20,249 nucleotides of DNA, from contig DATAZV010000307.1 of NCBI GenBank assembly GCA_036271855.1, forward strand, positions 1 to 20,249, in the 5' to 3' direction. The notes beneath the pieces are model-generated. The model worked only from the letters and a program-made list of their open reading frames with translations. It ran no database searches and was not told the DNA's origin. A program made the position numbers and the translations under genes. Shown here in pieces: positions 13,705 through 20,249 of this stretch. The stretch comes from JAQGMJ01 sp036271855. GTDB lineage: Bacteria; Pseudomonadota; Gammaproteobacteria; Burkholderiales; JAEUOS01. Each line of letters opens with the position of its first letter. Positions within the stretch are counted from its first letter, which is position 1.

Positions 13705-15060
13705 CTAGAAACGATAGCTCAGCTGGGCGCCGAAGATGTCCACGCTCACCTTGTAGGTGCCGTTGATCAGTCCATTGATCAGGGTCGAACCGTTGTTCTG
13801 GTTGATCGAGGTGTCCTTGGCAAACAGGTGCGCATAGCCGACGTCGAAATTCATCGCCGGGGAAATGCGGTACTGGGTACCGAAGGAAAGCCAGGTGCGG
13901 CTCTGGTCGGGCAGGCGCGGCGTGATGGTGTCGCTGGGCACCGGCGTCTGGTCATAAGCCACGCCGCTGCGCAGCAGCCACTGGTCGTTCACCCGGTAGT
14001 TGGCTCCCAGGCCGACACGGTAGGTATCGCGCCAATTCTCGTTGGTGGTGCTTAGCTGCGTGCCATTGTCGCGGAAAAAGGTCAGGTCCTTGATCCTCGA
14101 CCAGCCGGTCCACATCACGTTGCCCATCAGGGTCCAGCGGCTATTGAGCTGATGCGACAGCGAAACCGACAGCGAATCCGGCAATGTCACGTTGGTGAAG
14201 GCGTTGCCGTTGACAAAATTCGAGTCGATCGCTCCGACACCCGTATTGGGCGCGCCACTGAAGGTTACCGTGCCGTTGACCTTGTATTTGATCTGGGAAC
14301 GATAGGCAATCCCCAGGCGGGTCTGCGGCGCCAGCTGGATCAGCGCGCCGGCATTCCAGCCCCAGGCCGAATCGTTGCCCTTGATTTCGCCGCTGCCCTC
14401 CGGATTGGTGATCAGGCCCGCCGCACCCGCACCTGCTTTGGCAAACACCTGGGCTGAATAGTTGACCGCCTGGGTGAAGTCGGCGTCGATGCGCTGATAG
14501 TCCGCGCCGAAGCCCAGCGACACCGCGTCGTTCACCTTGTAAGCAATGGTCGGATTGACGTTGAGTGTCATGATTTGCGACTTCACCGCCTGGAAGCGCC
14601 CGATCCAGTCAGCCGAATATTCGGTTTTCTGGCCGAAGGGCGCATTGATGCCAAGACCGATGGTCCAGCGCGGCGCGACCTGGTGCGAGATGAACAACGC
14701 GGGCACCGCCGCGAGGCTGCCGGCGTCGCCGCCATTGCCCCCGAGCGGGCGCTGGCTGGCAGCCACCGCCGGTGTACCGGTGCCGACCGAGCCGGAATTG
14801 TTGAACCTGGCACTCGGCTGGATCAGATCCAGACTGCCGACGAAATTGGTGCCCGGCAAATACGTCAGGCCGGCCGGGTTATAAAAAATCGTCGAGGCAT
14901 CTTCAGCCAGCACGGCGGAGCCGGCGTATGAATTTCCCAGCCCGCTGGCACTCGATTCCAGCAGGGCAAACCCTGCTGCATGCGCAGCCAGCGGCGCCGC
15001 GGCCAGCGCAGGTGCAAATATGAGCGCCAGGGACCGGCGACCCAGTTTGTTTAACGGCAT
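13705..15060 (-). CDS. OmpP1/FadL/TodX-family outer-membrane channel
   Basis: A 451-residue outer-membrane beta-barrel of the FadL family, which admits long-chain fatty acids or other hydrophobic compounds. A signal peptide (RRSLALIFAPALA, then PLAAHA) is cut before AGFALLESSASGLGNSYAG, the family's N-terminal plug signature. It continues AEDASTIFYNPAGLTYLPG and INAPFG. Alternating strands run to the end, and the last residues AQLSYRF finish in Phe, the outer-membrane assembly signal. The ATG at 15060 is preceded by GAGGAG; the open frame further upstream is not signal-like. Length is typical. It lies alone, converging on galM and separated from the tautomerase gene by 207 bases in which I see no other gene. 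A link to the thioesterase or CoA transferase nearby is possible but unproven. Confidence 0.92.
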   Translation of the reverse strand: MPLNKLGRRSLALIFAPALAAAPLAAHAAGFALLESSASGLGNSYAGSAVLAEDASTIFYNPAGLTYLPGTNFVGSLDLIQPSARFNNSGSVGTGTPAVAASQRPLGGNGGDAGSLAAVPALFISHQVAPRWTIGLGINAPFGQKTEYSADWIGRFQAVKSQIMTLNVNPTIAYKVNDAVSLGFGADYQRIDADFTQAVNYSAQVFAKAGAGAAGLITNPEGSGEIKGNDSAWGWNAGALIQLAPQTRLGIAYRSQIKYKVNGTVTFSGAPNTGVGAIDSNFVNGNAFTNVTLPDSLSVSLSHQLNSRWTLMGNVMWTGWSRIKDLTFFRDNGTQLSTTNENWRDTYRVGLGANYRVNDQWLLRSGVAYDQTPVPSDTITPRLPDQSRTWLSFGTQYRISPAMNFDVGYAHLFAKDTSINQNNGSTLINGLINGTYKVSVDIFGAQLSYRF

Positions 15061-15267
15061 GTCTTCTCCTCGTTTTATGAAACGTCTGTCTATTCGACTT
15101 TTGTTCTTGATCCCCCATGCGGACGATAGCAACTTTCAACCGTCGTTCGCAAGGGATATGTTGCGCCGTACAGACATACCGCGAAGATGAATCCATGCGT
15201 GCGGCCATTGCTGTGCTGCCGCACGAAGCTGCGCGGCGGCACACAGAAGCGCGCAGAAGCGCAATTC

Positions 15268-15672
15268 CTAGCGCCAGGCCTCCTTCGGCAATTCCAGATA
15301 CTGGGCCCGCCCGCGCCCAAAAGACCAATCCGCGCGCGTGTTCTCCGAGAGCGTGATGGTCACGTCCTCCGCCCGCACCCCGGCGCCTTCGGCAAGCAAC
15401 TGCGCCGCGCGGGCGTAAAACGCGCGCTTTTGCGCCTCCTCCCGCCCGGCCGACAGGAACACCTGGATCAGCACGATGCCTTCGGTGCGCGGCACCTCCA
15501 GATAGTCCGTATTGAAGACCAGGCTTCCCGGCGCGTGTTCGGTGATCACCTGGAAGCGGTCGCGGGCCGGCACGTTCAGGCACTCGACGAGCGCCTGCTG
15601 CACCGCCTGGCCGATGGCGGCAACGTCGGCCGAGGAGCGGCCGGCAATCATATCGATACGGACCAGAGGCAT
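15268..15672 (-). CDS. tautomerase-superfamily protein, malonate semialdehyde decarboxylase-like
   Basis: A 134-residue tautomerase in which the Met before PLVRIDM would be removed to expose catalytic Pro1. It matches malonate semialdehyde decarboxylase (MSAD) along its length: NVPARDRFQ with Asp37 at the MSAD catalytic position, the R61 region, and the hallmark SENTRADWSFGRGRAQYLEL near the end. As I recall the family, MSAD also uses Arg73 and Arg75. Here that segment reads VFLSAGREE, leaving only Arg76 nearby, so the chemistry may be altered (tautomerase or hydratase only). A ribosome site AAAGGA precedes the ATG; the upstream in-frame Met at 15687 is disfavoured because it would bury Pro1. 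It forms a pair with the 63-aa gene 34 bases upstream, divergent from a LysR gene. Confidence 0.9.
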   Translation of the reverse strand: MPLVRIDMIAGRSSADVAAIGQAVQQALVECLNVPARDRFQVITEHAPGSLVFNTDYLEVPRTEGIVLIQVFLSAGREEAQKRAFYARAAQLLAEGAGVRAEDVTITLSENTRADWSFGRGRAQYLELPKEAWR

Positions 15673-15706
15673 GGCTTTTCCTTTCAATGTCGGGTTGAGG
15701 CGGCAA

Positions 15707-15898
15707 TCAACGGCGGCCGAAAAAACCGGCCACGGCCCAGGCGGCGCGGCGGATCGCCGCGTCCAGCGCGATCAGCCGGCGGGCACTGGCGTCATGCTCC
15801 CATTGTCCGGCCAGCGCGCGGTGCTCGCGCAGGTCGCGGTCAATCGATGAAGAGTCGTTCAGCGCCGCACGGCGGCTCAGGCGTTCGGTGTTTTGCAT
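15707..15898 (-). CDS. small hypothetical protein (63 aa)
   Basis: A short Arg/Ala-rich protein beginning MQNTERLSRRAALNDSSS and ending AIRRAAWAVAGFFGRR, where the end could form an amphipathic helix that touches membrane or nucleic acid. I do not recognise a family. A strong ribosome site (AAGGAG, seven bases before the ATG at 15898) argues that it is real; the open frame upstream to 15958 lacks one. It is the first gene of the unit with the tautomerase and is divergent from the LysR gene, so all three are likely controlled through the dyad at 15962-15978. Confidence 0.6.
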   Translation of the reverse strand: MQNTERLSRRAALNDSSSIDRDLREHRALAGQWEHDASARRLIALDAAIRRAAWAVAGFFGRR

Positions 15899-15925
15899 GG
15901 TGTTCTCCTTAAGGCTCGTGTCGGG

Positions 15926-15954
15926 TTGACAAGCGCATTCTGGGCGCGGACAAT
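15926..15954 (+). promoter_or_regulatory. promoter for the second LysR gene
   Basis: A perfect -35 TTGACA (15926-15931) is followed after 17 bases by GACAAT (15949-15954, four of six matches). Transcription would begin near 15961, right at the operator dyad, which fits self-repression. Confidence 0.5.
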
Positions 15955-15961
15955 ACATTTG

Positions 15962-15978
15962 TTAAACGAATAGTTTAA
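15962..15978. promoter_or_regulatory. LysR operator dyad
   Basis: TTAAAC and GTTTAA form a perfect six-base inverted repeat with a five-base spacer (GAATA) in the 122-base gap between the 63-aa gene and the LysR gene. Size and position suit a LysR recognition site. Confidence 0.5.
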
Positions 15979-16020
15979 ATATGATTCATTCTCTTTATTC
16001 ATAGATAACGCAAGGCATCC

Positions 16021-16893
16021 ATGCACGCCGCCAATCTCGAAATCGACCTGCTGCGCACCTTCGTCGCCGCCGCCGACACCGGCAGCTTCACCGCCGCCGG
16101 CGACCTGGTGGCGCGCACCCAGTCGGCCGTCAGCATCCAGATCAAGCGCCTGGAAGAGGCGCTCGACACCCGCGTGTTCGAGCGCACCAGCCGCTCGCTG
16201 GCTCTCACCCAGTCCGGCGCCACCCTGCTGGCCTACGCCCGGCGCATGCTGGAGCTGAACGACGAGTCGGTGCGTGCCGTCACCGCGCCGCCGGTGGCCG
16301 GCGAAATGCGCGTGGGCATCAGCGAATATTTCCAGCCGCGCGAAGTCACCGCCATGCTGGCGCGCTTCGCCCGCCTCTACCCGCAGGTGCACCTGGAGGT
16401 GCGCATCGACCTGTCGCGGTCCTTAAAAAAAATGCTGGCGCAAGACGAGCTCGACCTGGTGATCGGCCGGGTCGAGGCGCAGGAACGTGCCGCGCCGTTC
16501 TGGCGCGAACCCCTGCAATGGACCTGCGCGGCCGATGCCGACTTTGATCCGCGCCAGCCCCTGCCCCTGGTGGTGCTGCCGGTCGGCTGCGTGCTGCGCG
16601 AGCAGGCCTTGAACCTGCTGAACAAGAAGAAACGCGCCTGGCGCATTGCGCTCACCACCAGCGGCATGAACGGCTTGCTGCCGGCGCTCGAAGCCGGCCT
16701 GGGCGTGTCCATCGTGCCGGCCTCGCTCCTCACCGAAGCCATGCGCCCGCTGGGCCGGGAGGACGGCCTGCCCGACCCGGGCGAGCAGGCGCTGGCCTTT
16801 TACGAGCGCCGCGGCGCCCCGCGCGAACTGGTGCACGCCTTCAGCGGCGTGGTGCGCGAACGCGCGGCCGTGCTGGGCGCGGCGCGCCGATGA
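16021..16893 (+). CDS. LysR-family transcriptional regulator
   Basis: A 290-residue LysR regulator. The DNA-binding domain fills residues 8-68 (LEIDLLRTFVAAADTGSFTA, then AARTQ-like VARTQSAVSIQIKRLEEAL and RTSRSLALTQSG). The effector domain starts near 95 (MRVGISEYFQPREVTAML) and runs through ELDLVIGRVEAQE to GLLPALEAGLGVSIVPASLL. It is slightly short and the effector domain is compact. It is divergent from the 63-aa/tautomerase pair and probably regulates it. The effector may be a small keto acid or semialdehyde if the tautomerase assignment holds; this is inference. The ATG at 16021 has a modest AAGG upstream. The thioesterase gene starts 65 bases downstream with its own -10 box. Confidence 0.92.
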   Translation: MHAANLEIDLLRTFVAAADTGSFTAAGDLVARTQSAVSIQIKRLEEALDTRVFERTSRSLALTQSGATLLAYARRMLELNDESVRAVTAPPVAGEMRVGISEYFQPREVTAMLARFARLYPQVHLEVRIDLSRSLKKMLAQDELDLVIGRVEAQERAAPFWREPLQWTCAADADFDPRQPLPLVVLPVGCVLREQALNLLNKKKRAWRIALTTSGMNGLLPALEAGLGVSIVPASLLTEAMRPLGREDGLPDPGEQALAFYERRGAPRELVHAFSGVVRERAAVLGAARR

Positions 16894-16946
16894 GAGGCGC
16901 GCGTGCTTATGCATCGCATCCCGGCAAACAGCGCGCGCGCATCGCC

Positions 16947-16952
16947 TAAAAT
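16947..16952 (+). promoter_or_regulatory. -10 box (TAAAAT) for the thioesterase gene, leaderless arrangement
   Basis: TAAAAT is followed by exactly six bases and then the ATG at 16959. Transcription would start on the A of the ATG, and there is no ribosome site. This is the same geometry as upstream of roxA. Confidence 0.5.
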
Positions 16953-16958
16953 CGGCGC

Positions 16959-17912
16959 ATGCACGCCTCCTCCCCTAAACAAGACCCGCAAGACCCGCAA
17001 GCCATCCTCGCGCATGTGCTGCGCGGCATCGAACGCAACCGCGAACCGGGCTTTCATTTCGCCGGCAATTTCCTCGGCTTCTCCTTCGACGAAGTGACGC
17101 CCGCGCAAGCGCGCATGTCGATGCAGGGCGGCCCGCATTGCGTGGATGAGACCGGGCAGATCGCCTTCACGCCCGCCTGCATCTTCACCGACATGGCATT
17201 GGGTTCATCGCTGCGCGGGCGCCTGCAGCGCCCGACTCGGGTGGCGACGGTATCCATGCAGTTGCAGTTCACCGGCGCGCGCTGGGACGGGCCGCTGACT
17301 TCGCTATCGACCTTCGACGCCTTTTTCGCAGGCGCGGCCGCGCAACAAGGCGTGATGCAAGCCACCGTGCGCAACGGCCGCGGCGAGCAGGTCTGCGCGG
17401 GCACCGCCTGCTTCATGGTGCTCGAAACACCGCCGGGCGTGAAGCCGCCGCGCATGCTGCCCCTGGCCGCAACCCCGGCGGGCACGCCCACGCTGGCACC
17501 GCGGGCGCTCGACCGCGAGGAGGCGGCGATCTATCGCCACGCGCAAGCAGCGCTGAAACAGGAAGGAGCGTTCCTGTCCGGCTTCTGGGATTTCCATCCG
17601 CGCCACACCGCCAGCGGCGGGGCGGCCACCCTGAAAAACGGCCCCTACGTCGCCAACCGCGTCGGCCACGTGCAGGGAGGCGTGCTCACCGGGCTGGCCG
17701 AGGCAGCCGCGCGCGCCGCGCTGCCAAAGGGGTGGGTGCCCACCGGCCTTACCGCCTGCTTCCTGAGTCCCGGCGAAGGTGCGCGCCTTTCCGCGCGCGC
17801 ACGCATCGTGCACAAAGGCAGCCGCACCGCGGTAATTGAGGCCACGGTAACGGGGCCGGATCGCAAGCGCGTGCTGGAACTGCTGGTGAACTACGCCGCG
17901 CCCGCGCGCTGA
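16959..17912 (+). CDS. double-hotdog acyl-CoA thioesterase-like protein
   Basis: A 317-residue protein with two hotdog domains in tandem, resembling PaaI/acyl-CoA thioesterases. The first (about 30-160) has GFHFAGNFLG, TPACIFTDMALGSSLRG with Asp78, and RVATVSMQLQFTGA; a second block follows with QGVMQATVRNG and VCAGTACFMVLETP. The second domain (about 205-317) has NGPYVANRVGHVQGGVLTGL, with the HxxGG motif at His237, and ends VLELLVNYAAPAR. Each domain supplies one of the two usual catalytic elements, as in other fused double-hotdog enzymes. It would hydrolyse acyl-CoA esters; chain length is unknown. It has no signal peptide. It is followed by a bidirectional terminator and faces the Bug gene. 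Confidence 0.85.
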   Translation: MHASSPKQDPQDPQAILAHVLRGIERNREPGFHFAGNFLGFSFDEVTPAQARMSMQGGPHCVDETGQIAFTPACIFTDMALGSSLRGRLQRPTRVATVSMQLQFTGARWDGPLTSLSTFDAFFAGAAAQQGVMQATVRNGRGEQVCAGTACFMVLETPPGVKPPRMLPLAATPAGTPTLAPRALDREEAAIYRHAQAALKQEGAFLSGFWDFHPRHTASGGAATLKNGPYVANRVGHVQGGVLTGLAEAAARAALPKGWVPTGLTACFLSPGEGARLSARARIVHKGSRTAVIEATVTGPDRKRVLELLVNYAAPAR

Positions 17913-17940
17913 AACTGCACATCGGCGGCAGCATAAACAA

Positions 17941-17966
17941 AAAACCCGGGACGGTCCCGGGCTTTT
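17941..17966. terminator. bidirectional intrinsic terminator
   Basis: CCCGGGA (17945-17951) pairs with TCCCGGG (17955-17961) around CGG, flanked by an A-run before and CTTTT after. It separates the convergent thioesterase and Bug genes. Confidence 0.8.
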
Positions 17967-17985
17967 GCGCCGACTCCGACGGCAA

Positions 17986-18963
17986 TCACTCGATCTTGCC
18001 GATCTTGCGCACCACCTCGATCAGGCGCCTGGCGTCGTCGTCCCAGAATTTCTTGAATTCCGGCGCGTCCATATAGACGATCGGCGTTTCCAGCTTCGCC
18101 ATGGTGGCCTTGAACTCCGCATCCTCCACCACCTTGTGCATGGATTCGCGCAAGGTCTTCATCACCGGCTCGGGCGTGCCCGCAGGCGCGAACAGGCCGG
18201 ACCAGATGTAGTACTCGACCGGGTAGCCCATCTCCTTGAGCGTCGGCACCTCCGGCATCGAGGCGATGCGCTTGCCGCCCCAGCTGGCCAGCGCGCGCAG
18301 CTTGCCGGCCTTGACCTGGGCGATCGCCACGGAGGGTCCCAGCAGCGCCACGTCCACCTGGCCGCCGAGCAGCGCGGTTAACGCCGGGCCGCCGCCGGCA
18401 TAGGGAATGTGTTTCATCTTGATGCCCGCCACGCTGGTGAACATCTCGGTGGCGACGTGATAAGTGCCGTAGTTGCCGGAGGAGGAATAGTTGATCGCCT
18501 CGGGGCGCTTTTTCGCGTCCTCCACCAGATCCTTCAGGCTCTTGTAGGGGCTGTCGGCACGCACCATCAGGATCACCGGATCGGCGCTCACCAAAGCGAT
18601 CGGCGCCAGCTGGTCGAGCTGGAACGCCGGCGGGCGGCCCGACATCTTGTCGGCTTCCGGATTGGTCGAGACGCTGGCCAGGGCCATCAACAGGGTGTAG
18701 CCGTCCGGCCGCGCCGTCGCCACCGAAGCGGCGCCGATGGAGCCGCCGGCGCCCGGCTTGTTGATCAGCACAAAGGGCTGCTTGAGCAATTTGCTCAGGA
18801 TGATGGTCGCGGGCCGGCCGGTGAGCTCGGCCACGCCGCCGGGCGGAAACGGCACCACCACGGTGACCGGGTGGGAGGGATAAGCTTCTTGCGCCAGCGC
18901 GGGGGCGGCGGCAACGACTAAGCAGGCAAGCGCCGCAGCGGCGGCCTGGATCAGGGAACGCAT
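17986..18963 (-). CDS. Bug-family (TctC-like) periplasmic solute-binding protein
   Basis: A 325-residue Bug protein, only distantly similar to the one at 10640. The signal peptide runs from MRSLIQAAAAALACLVV to PALA, with mature start QEAYPSHP. Family marks are VTVVVPFPPGGVAELTGRPA, INKPGAGGSIGAASVATARP with DGYTLLMALA, HIPYAGGGPALTALLGGQVD and GKLRALASWG. A strong AAGGAGGAG precedes the ATG at 18963; the longer open frame to 19050 is not needed. It follows the FAH-family gene on the same strand by 106 bases and is probably in the same message, with a strong palindrome between them. No membrane partner genes are present. The ligand is likely an organic acid whose breakdown involves the FAH-type enzyme. 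Confidence 0.93.
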   Translation of the reverse strand: MRSLIQAAAAALACLVVAAAPALAQEAYPSHPVTVVVPFPPGGVAELTGRPATIILSKLLKQPFVLINKPGAGGSIGAASVATARPDGYTLLMALASVSTNPEADKMSGRPPAFQLDQLAPIALVSADPVILMVRADSPYKSLKDLVEDAKKRPEAINYSSSGNYGTYHVATEMFTSVAGIKMKHIPYAGGGPALTALLGGQVDVALLGPSVAIAQVKAGKLRALASWGGKRIASMPEVPTLKEMGYPVEYYIWSGLFAPAGTPEPVMKTLRESMHKVVEDAEFKATMAKLETPIVYMDAPEFKKFWDDDARRLIEVVRKIGKIE

Positions 18964-19037
18964 GGTTCTCCTCCTTCTGTTTGGGCTGACGGTTTGGGGT
19001 CGTACTTTTTTATGGGTGCTGCTTATCGGGTGCTGCC

Positions 19038-19061
19038 GGCGCGGCCGCATGCGGCCGCGCC
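19038..19061. other. 24-bp perfect palindrome between FAH and Bug genes
   Basis: Every base is palindromic, giving a 10-bp all-GC stem with a CATG loop, eight bases after the FAH stop. It holds two GCGGCCGC sites back to back. No T-run follows in the direction of transcription, so it is more likely an mRNA-stabilising or processing hairpin than a terminator. Confidence 0.65.
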
Positions 19062-19069
19062 CTGCTCTG

Positions 19070-19960
19070 CTAGGCCACCGGATTTTCCAGCGTGCCGATC
19101 GGCTCGATGGTCACCGCCACCACGTCGCCCTTTTTCATGAACTTCGGCGGCTTGAAGCCGATGCCCACGCCGGCGCAGGTGCCGGTGGCGATCAGGTCGC
19201 CCGGCTCCAGGGTCATGGTACGCGACAGGGTTTCGATCAGGGTGGGCACGTCGAAAATCAGGTCGGAGACCATCGCGTCCTGGCGCACTTCGCCATTGAC
19301 CCTGGTGACCAGGCGCAATTTGGTCACGTCCGCCACCTCGTCGGCGGTCACGATGGTCGGGCCCATCGGGCAAAAGGTGTCGATGCTTTTTCCGAGGAAC
19401 CACTGCTTGTGCGCGTGCTGCATGGTGCGCGCAGTGACGTCGTTGATGATGGTGTAGCCATAGACGTGCTTGAAGGCATCGGCCTTCTTGATGCCGCGCC
19501 CGCCGGTGCCGATCACCACCGTCAATTCACCCTCGTAGTCCACCGAATTGGTGTGGTCCAGCGACGAGTCGATCGCTTCGCGCTGGGCGATCACGGAAGT
19601 CGGTGCCTTGGTGAAAATGATCGGCAGTTCCGGCACCGCGTTGGCGCCCGCGCTGGCGTCGAAGCCGCTGTTGTGGAACTCCTTCGCATGCTCGTGGTAA
19701 TTCTTGCCCACGCACATGATGTTTTTCGCCGGGCGCGGAATCGGCGCCTCCAGCTTCACCTGGTCCAGGCTGAGCGCGCCCTTGCCCGAAGCCGCGGCGG
19801 CCTTGGCGCCGGCAAGCCCGGCAGTACCGAGGCGGATGAAGGCCTGCATCTCGCGCGGCAGGTCGGGGGCGGCCACGGAAAGGTCGGTGAGCTTGCCGGC
19901 GGCGCGGTCGAGCACGCCGATACGCGAGCCCTTGGAATCGGAAAAAGTGATCAGGTGCAT
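19070..19960 (-). CDS. fumarylacetoacetate hydrolase (FAH) family protein
   Basis: A 296-residue FAH-family enzyme; such proteins cleave or hydrate beta-diketo or oxo-enol acids with a divalent metal. After a small N-terminal domain (MHLITFSDSKGSRIGVLD) the catalytic part begins at PIPRPAKNIMCVGKNYHEHA (His89/His91 region). Metal ligands Glu143 and Glu145 lie in DYEGELTVVIG, and Asp174 in TIINDVTART. MGPTIVTADEV, LEPGDLIATGTCAGVG and KKGDVVAVTIEPIG complete the family pattern. All ligands are present, so activity is expected; ureidoglycolate lyase, acylpyruvase and 2-hydroxyhepta-diene-dioate isomerase are alternatives. The ribosome site (GAGG about 10 bases upstream) is moderate. It is divergent from a GntR gene and heads a unit with the Bug gene. 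Confidence 0.92.
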   Translation of the reverse strand: MHLITFSDSKGSRIGVLDRAAGKLTDLSVAAPDLPREMQAFIRLGTAGLAGAKAAAASGKGALSLDQVKLEAPIPRPAKNIMCVGKNYHEHAKEFHNSGFDASAGANAVPELPIIFTKAPTSVIAQREAIDSSLDHTNSVDYEGELTVVIGTGGRGIKKADAFKHVYGYTIINDVTARTMQHAHKQWFLGKSIDTFCPMGPTIVTADEVADVTKLRLVTRVNGEVRQDAMVSDLIFDVPTLIETLSRTMTLEPGDLIATGTCAGVGIGFKPPKFMKKGDVVAVTIEPIGTLENPVA

Positions 19961-20030
19961 GAAAAACAGCCTCGTTGTGAAGAGGCTGAAAGTTAACCAT
20001 CCGCCGCGCCAGAGTCAACCAATATCGGCA

Positions 20031-20070
20031 ATTGATCACGATTTATGATAAATTGGTCATGATCATGACC
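20031..20070. promoter_or_regulatory. GntR operator region with perfect 16-bp palindrome
   Basis: GGTCATGATCATGACC at 20055-20070 is a perfect palindrome. The near-identical AATTGATCA (20031-20039) and AATTGGTCA (20051-20059) are direct repeats 20 bases apart, about two helical turns. The region lies between the divergent FAH and GntR genes, so it is a good candidate for GntR binding. Confidence 0.6.
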
Positions 20071-20086
20071 CGCCTCCCCCACATTC

Positions 20087-20249
20087 ATGCGTGACCGCCG
20101 CCTATCCACCGCGGGGGTGGAGCGCCTGCGCGCCCACATCCTGCAGGGCATCGAGAGCCAGAGCTTCAAACCCGGCGACCGCCTGCCGCCGGAGCGCGAG
20201 ATGGTGCGGCGTTTCGACGCCGCCCGCAGCGCGGTGCGGCGCATGCTCG
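20087..20249 (+). CDS. GntR-family transcriptional regulator, N-terminal part (partial)
   Basis: The first 54 residues of a GntR regulator, cut by the window end. The winged helix-turn-helix is plain: VERLRAHILQGIESQSFKPG, DRLPPERE, MVRRFDAARSAVRRML. The LPPERE and V/R-rich recognition helix resemble FadR-subfamily members, but the effector domain is missing, so the subfamily is a guess. It is divergent from the FAH/Bug unit and likely represses it, with an acid from the pathway as effector. The ribosome site before the ATG is poor (C-rich); other starts are not available between the operator and this ATG. Confidence 0.85.
   Translation, partial: MRDRRLSTAGVERLRAHILQGIESQSFKPGDRLPPEREMVRRFDAARSAVRRML

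Overview
The window reads as a piece of the chromosome of a high-GC betaproteobacterium, probably Burkholderiales. This rests on two orphan Bug-family periplasmic binding proteins, paired LysR/CoA-transferase and GntR/FAH catabolic modules, a CaiB-type CoA transferase, and MutS, SlyD and RoxA orthologues of proteobacterial type. The genus is not determinable by eye. I see no mobile element, CRISPR array, rRNA or canonical tRNA. The window is densely coding, and no gene-free stretch exceeds about 210 bases.

Bases 1-5240 are mostly housekeeping. They hold the end of an O-acetylhomoserine sulfhydrylase gene coupled to an alpha/beta hydrolase. A YqgE/AlgH-like gene with a signal peptide follows on the other strand and overlaps the hydrolase antisense by 214 bases. 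Next come an unrecognised gene with an internal repeat, then roxA (ribosomal protein L16 hydroxylase) with an overlapping DUF7931 gene. Divergent from roxA is a PrxQ-like protein that has lost its peroxidatic cysteine, followed by slyD. Between slyD and the convergent mutS lies a structured block: a 12-bp perfect hairpin, a 68-nt imperfect hairpin of about 27 base pairs, and an intrinsic terminator.

Bases 5440-13690 hold mutS (TTG start) and a LysR regulator reading leftward. Diverging rightward is a probable acyl-CoA catabolic unit: CoA transferase, Bug binding protein, short-chain dehydrogenase and galM-like mutarotase. A three-half-site operator sits in the divergent gap. The unit ends in a bidirectional terminator.

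Bases 13705-17966 hold a FadL-type outer-membrane channel, then a leftward two-gene unit (63-aa unknown protein plus a malonate-semialdehyde-decarboxylase-like tautomerase) divergent from a second LysR gene, then a double-hotdog thioesterase that appears leaderless. Bases 17986-20249 hold a leftward FAH-family hydrolase and second Bug protein, separated by a 24-bp palindrome, and the start of a divergent GntR regulator with a perfect palindrome in the shared promoter region.

Taken together, the right half looks like a set of small regulator-controlled modules for scavenging carboxylates or acyl-CoA compounds: capture by Bug or FadL, activation by the CoA transferase, processing by SDR, FAH, tautomerase and thioesterase. 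Substrates cannot be named from sequence. I found no clear new multi-gene system. The most unusual items are the Cys-to-Ser PrxQ with a CxxC motif, the hairpin block at 5242-5384, and two genes with a perfectly placed leaderless -10 box.
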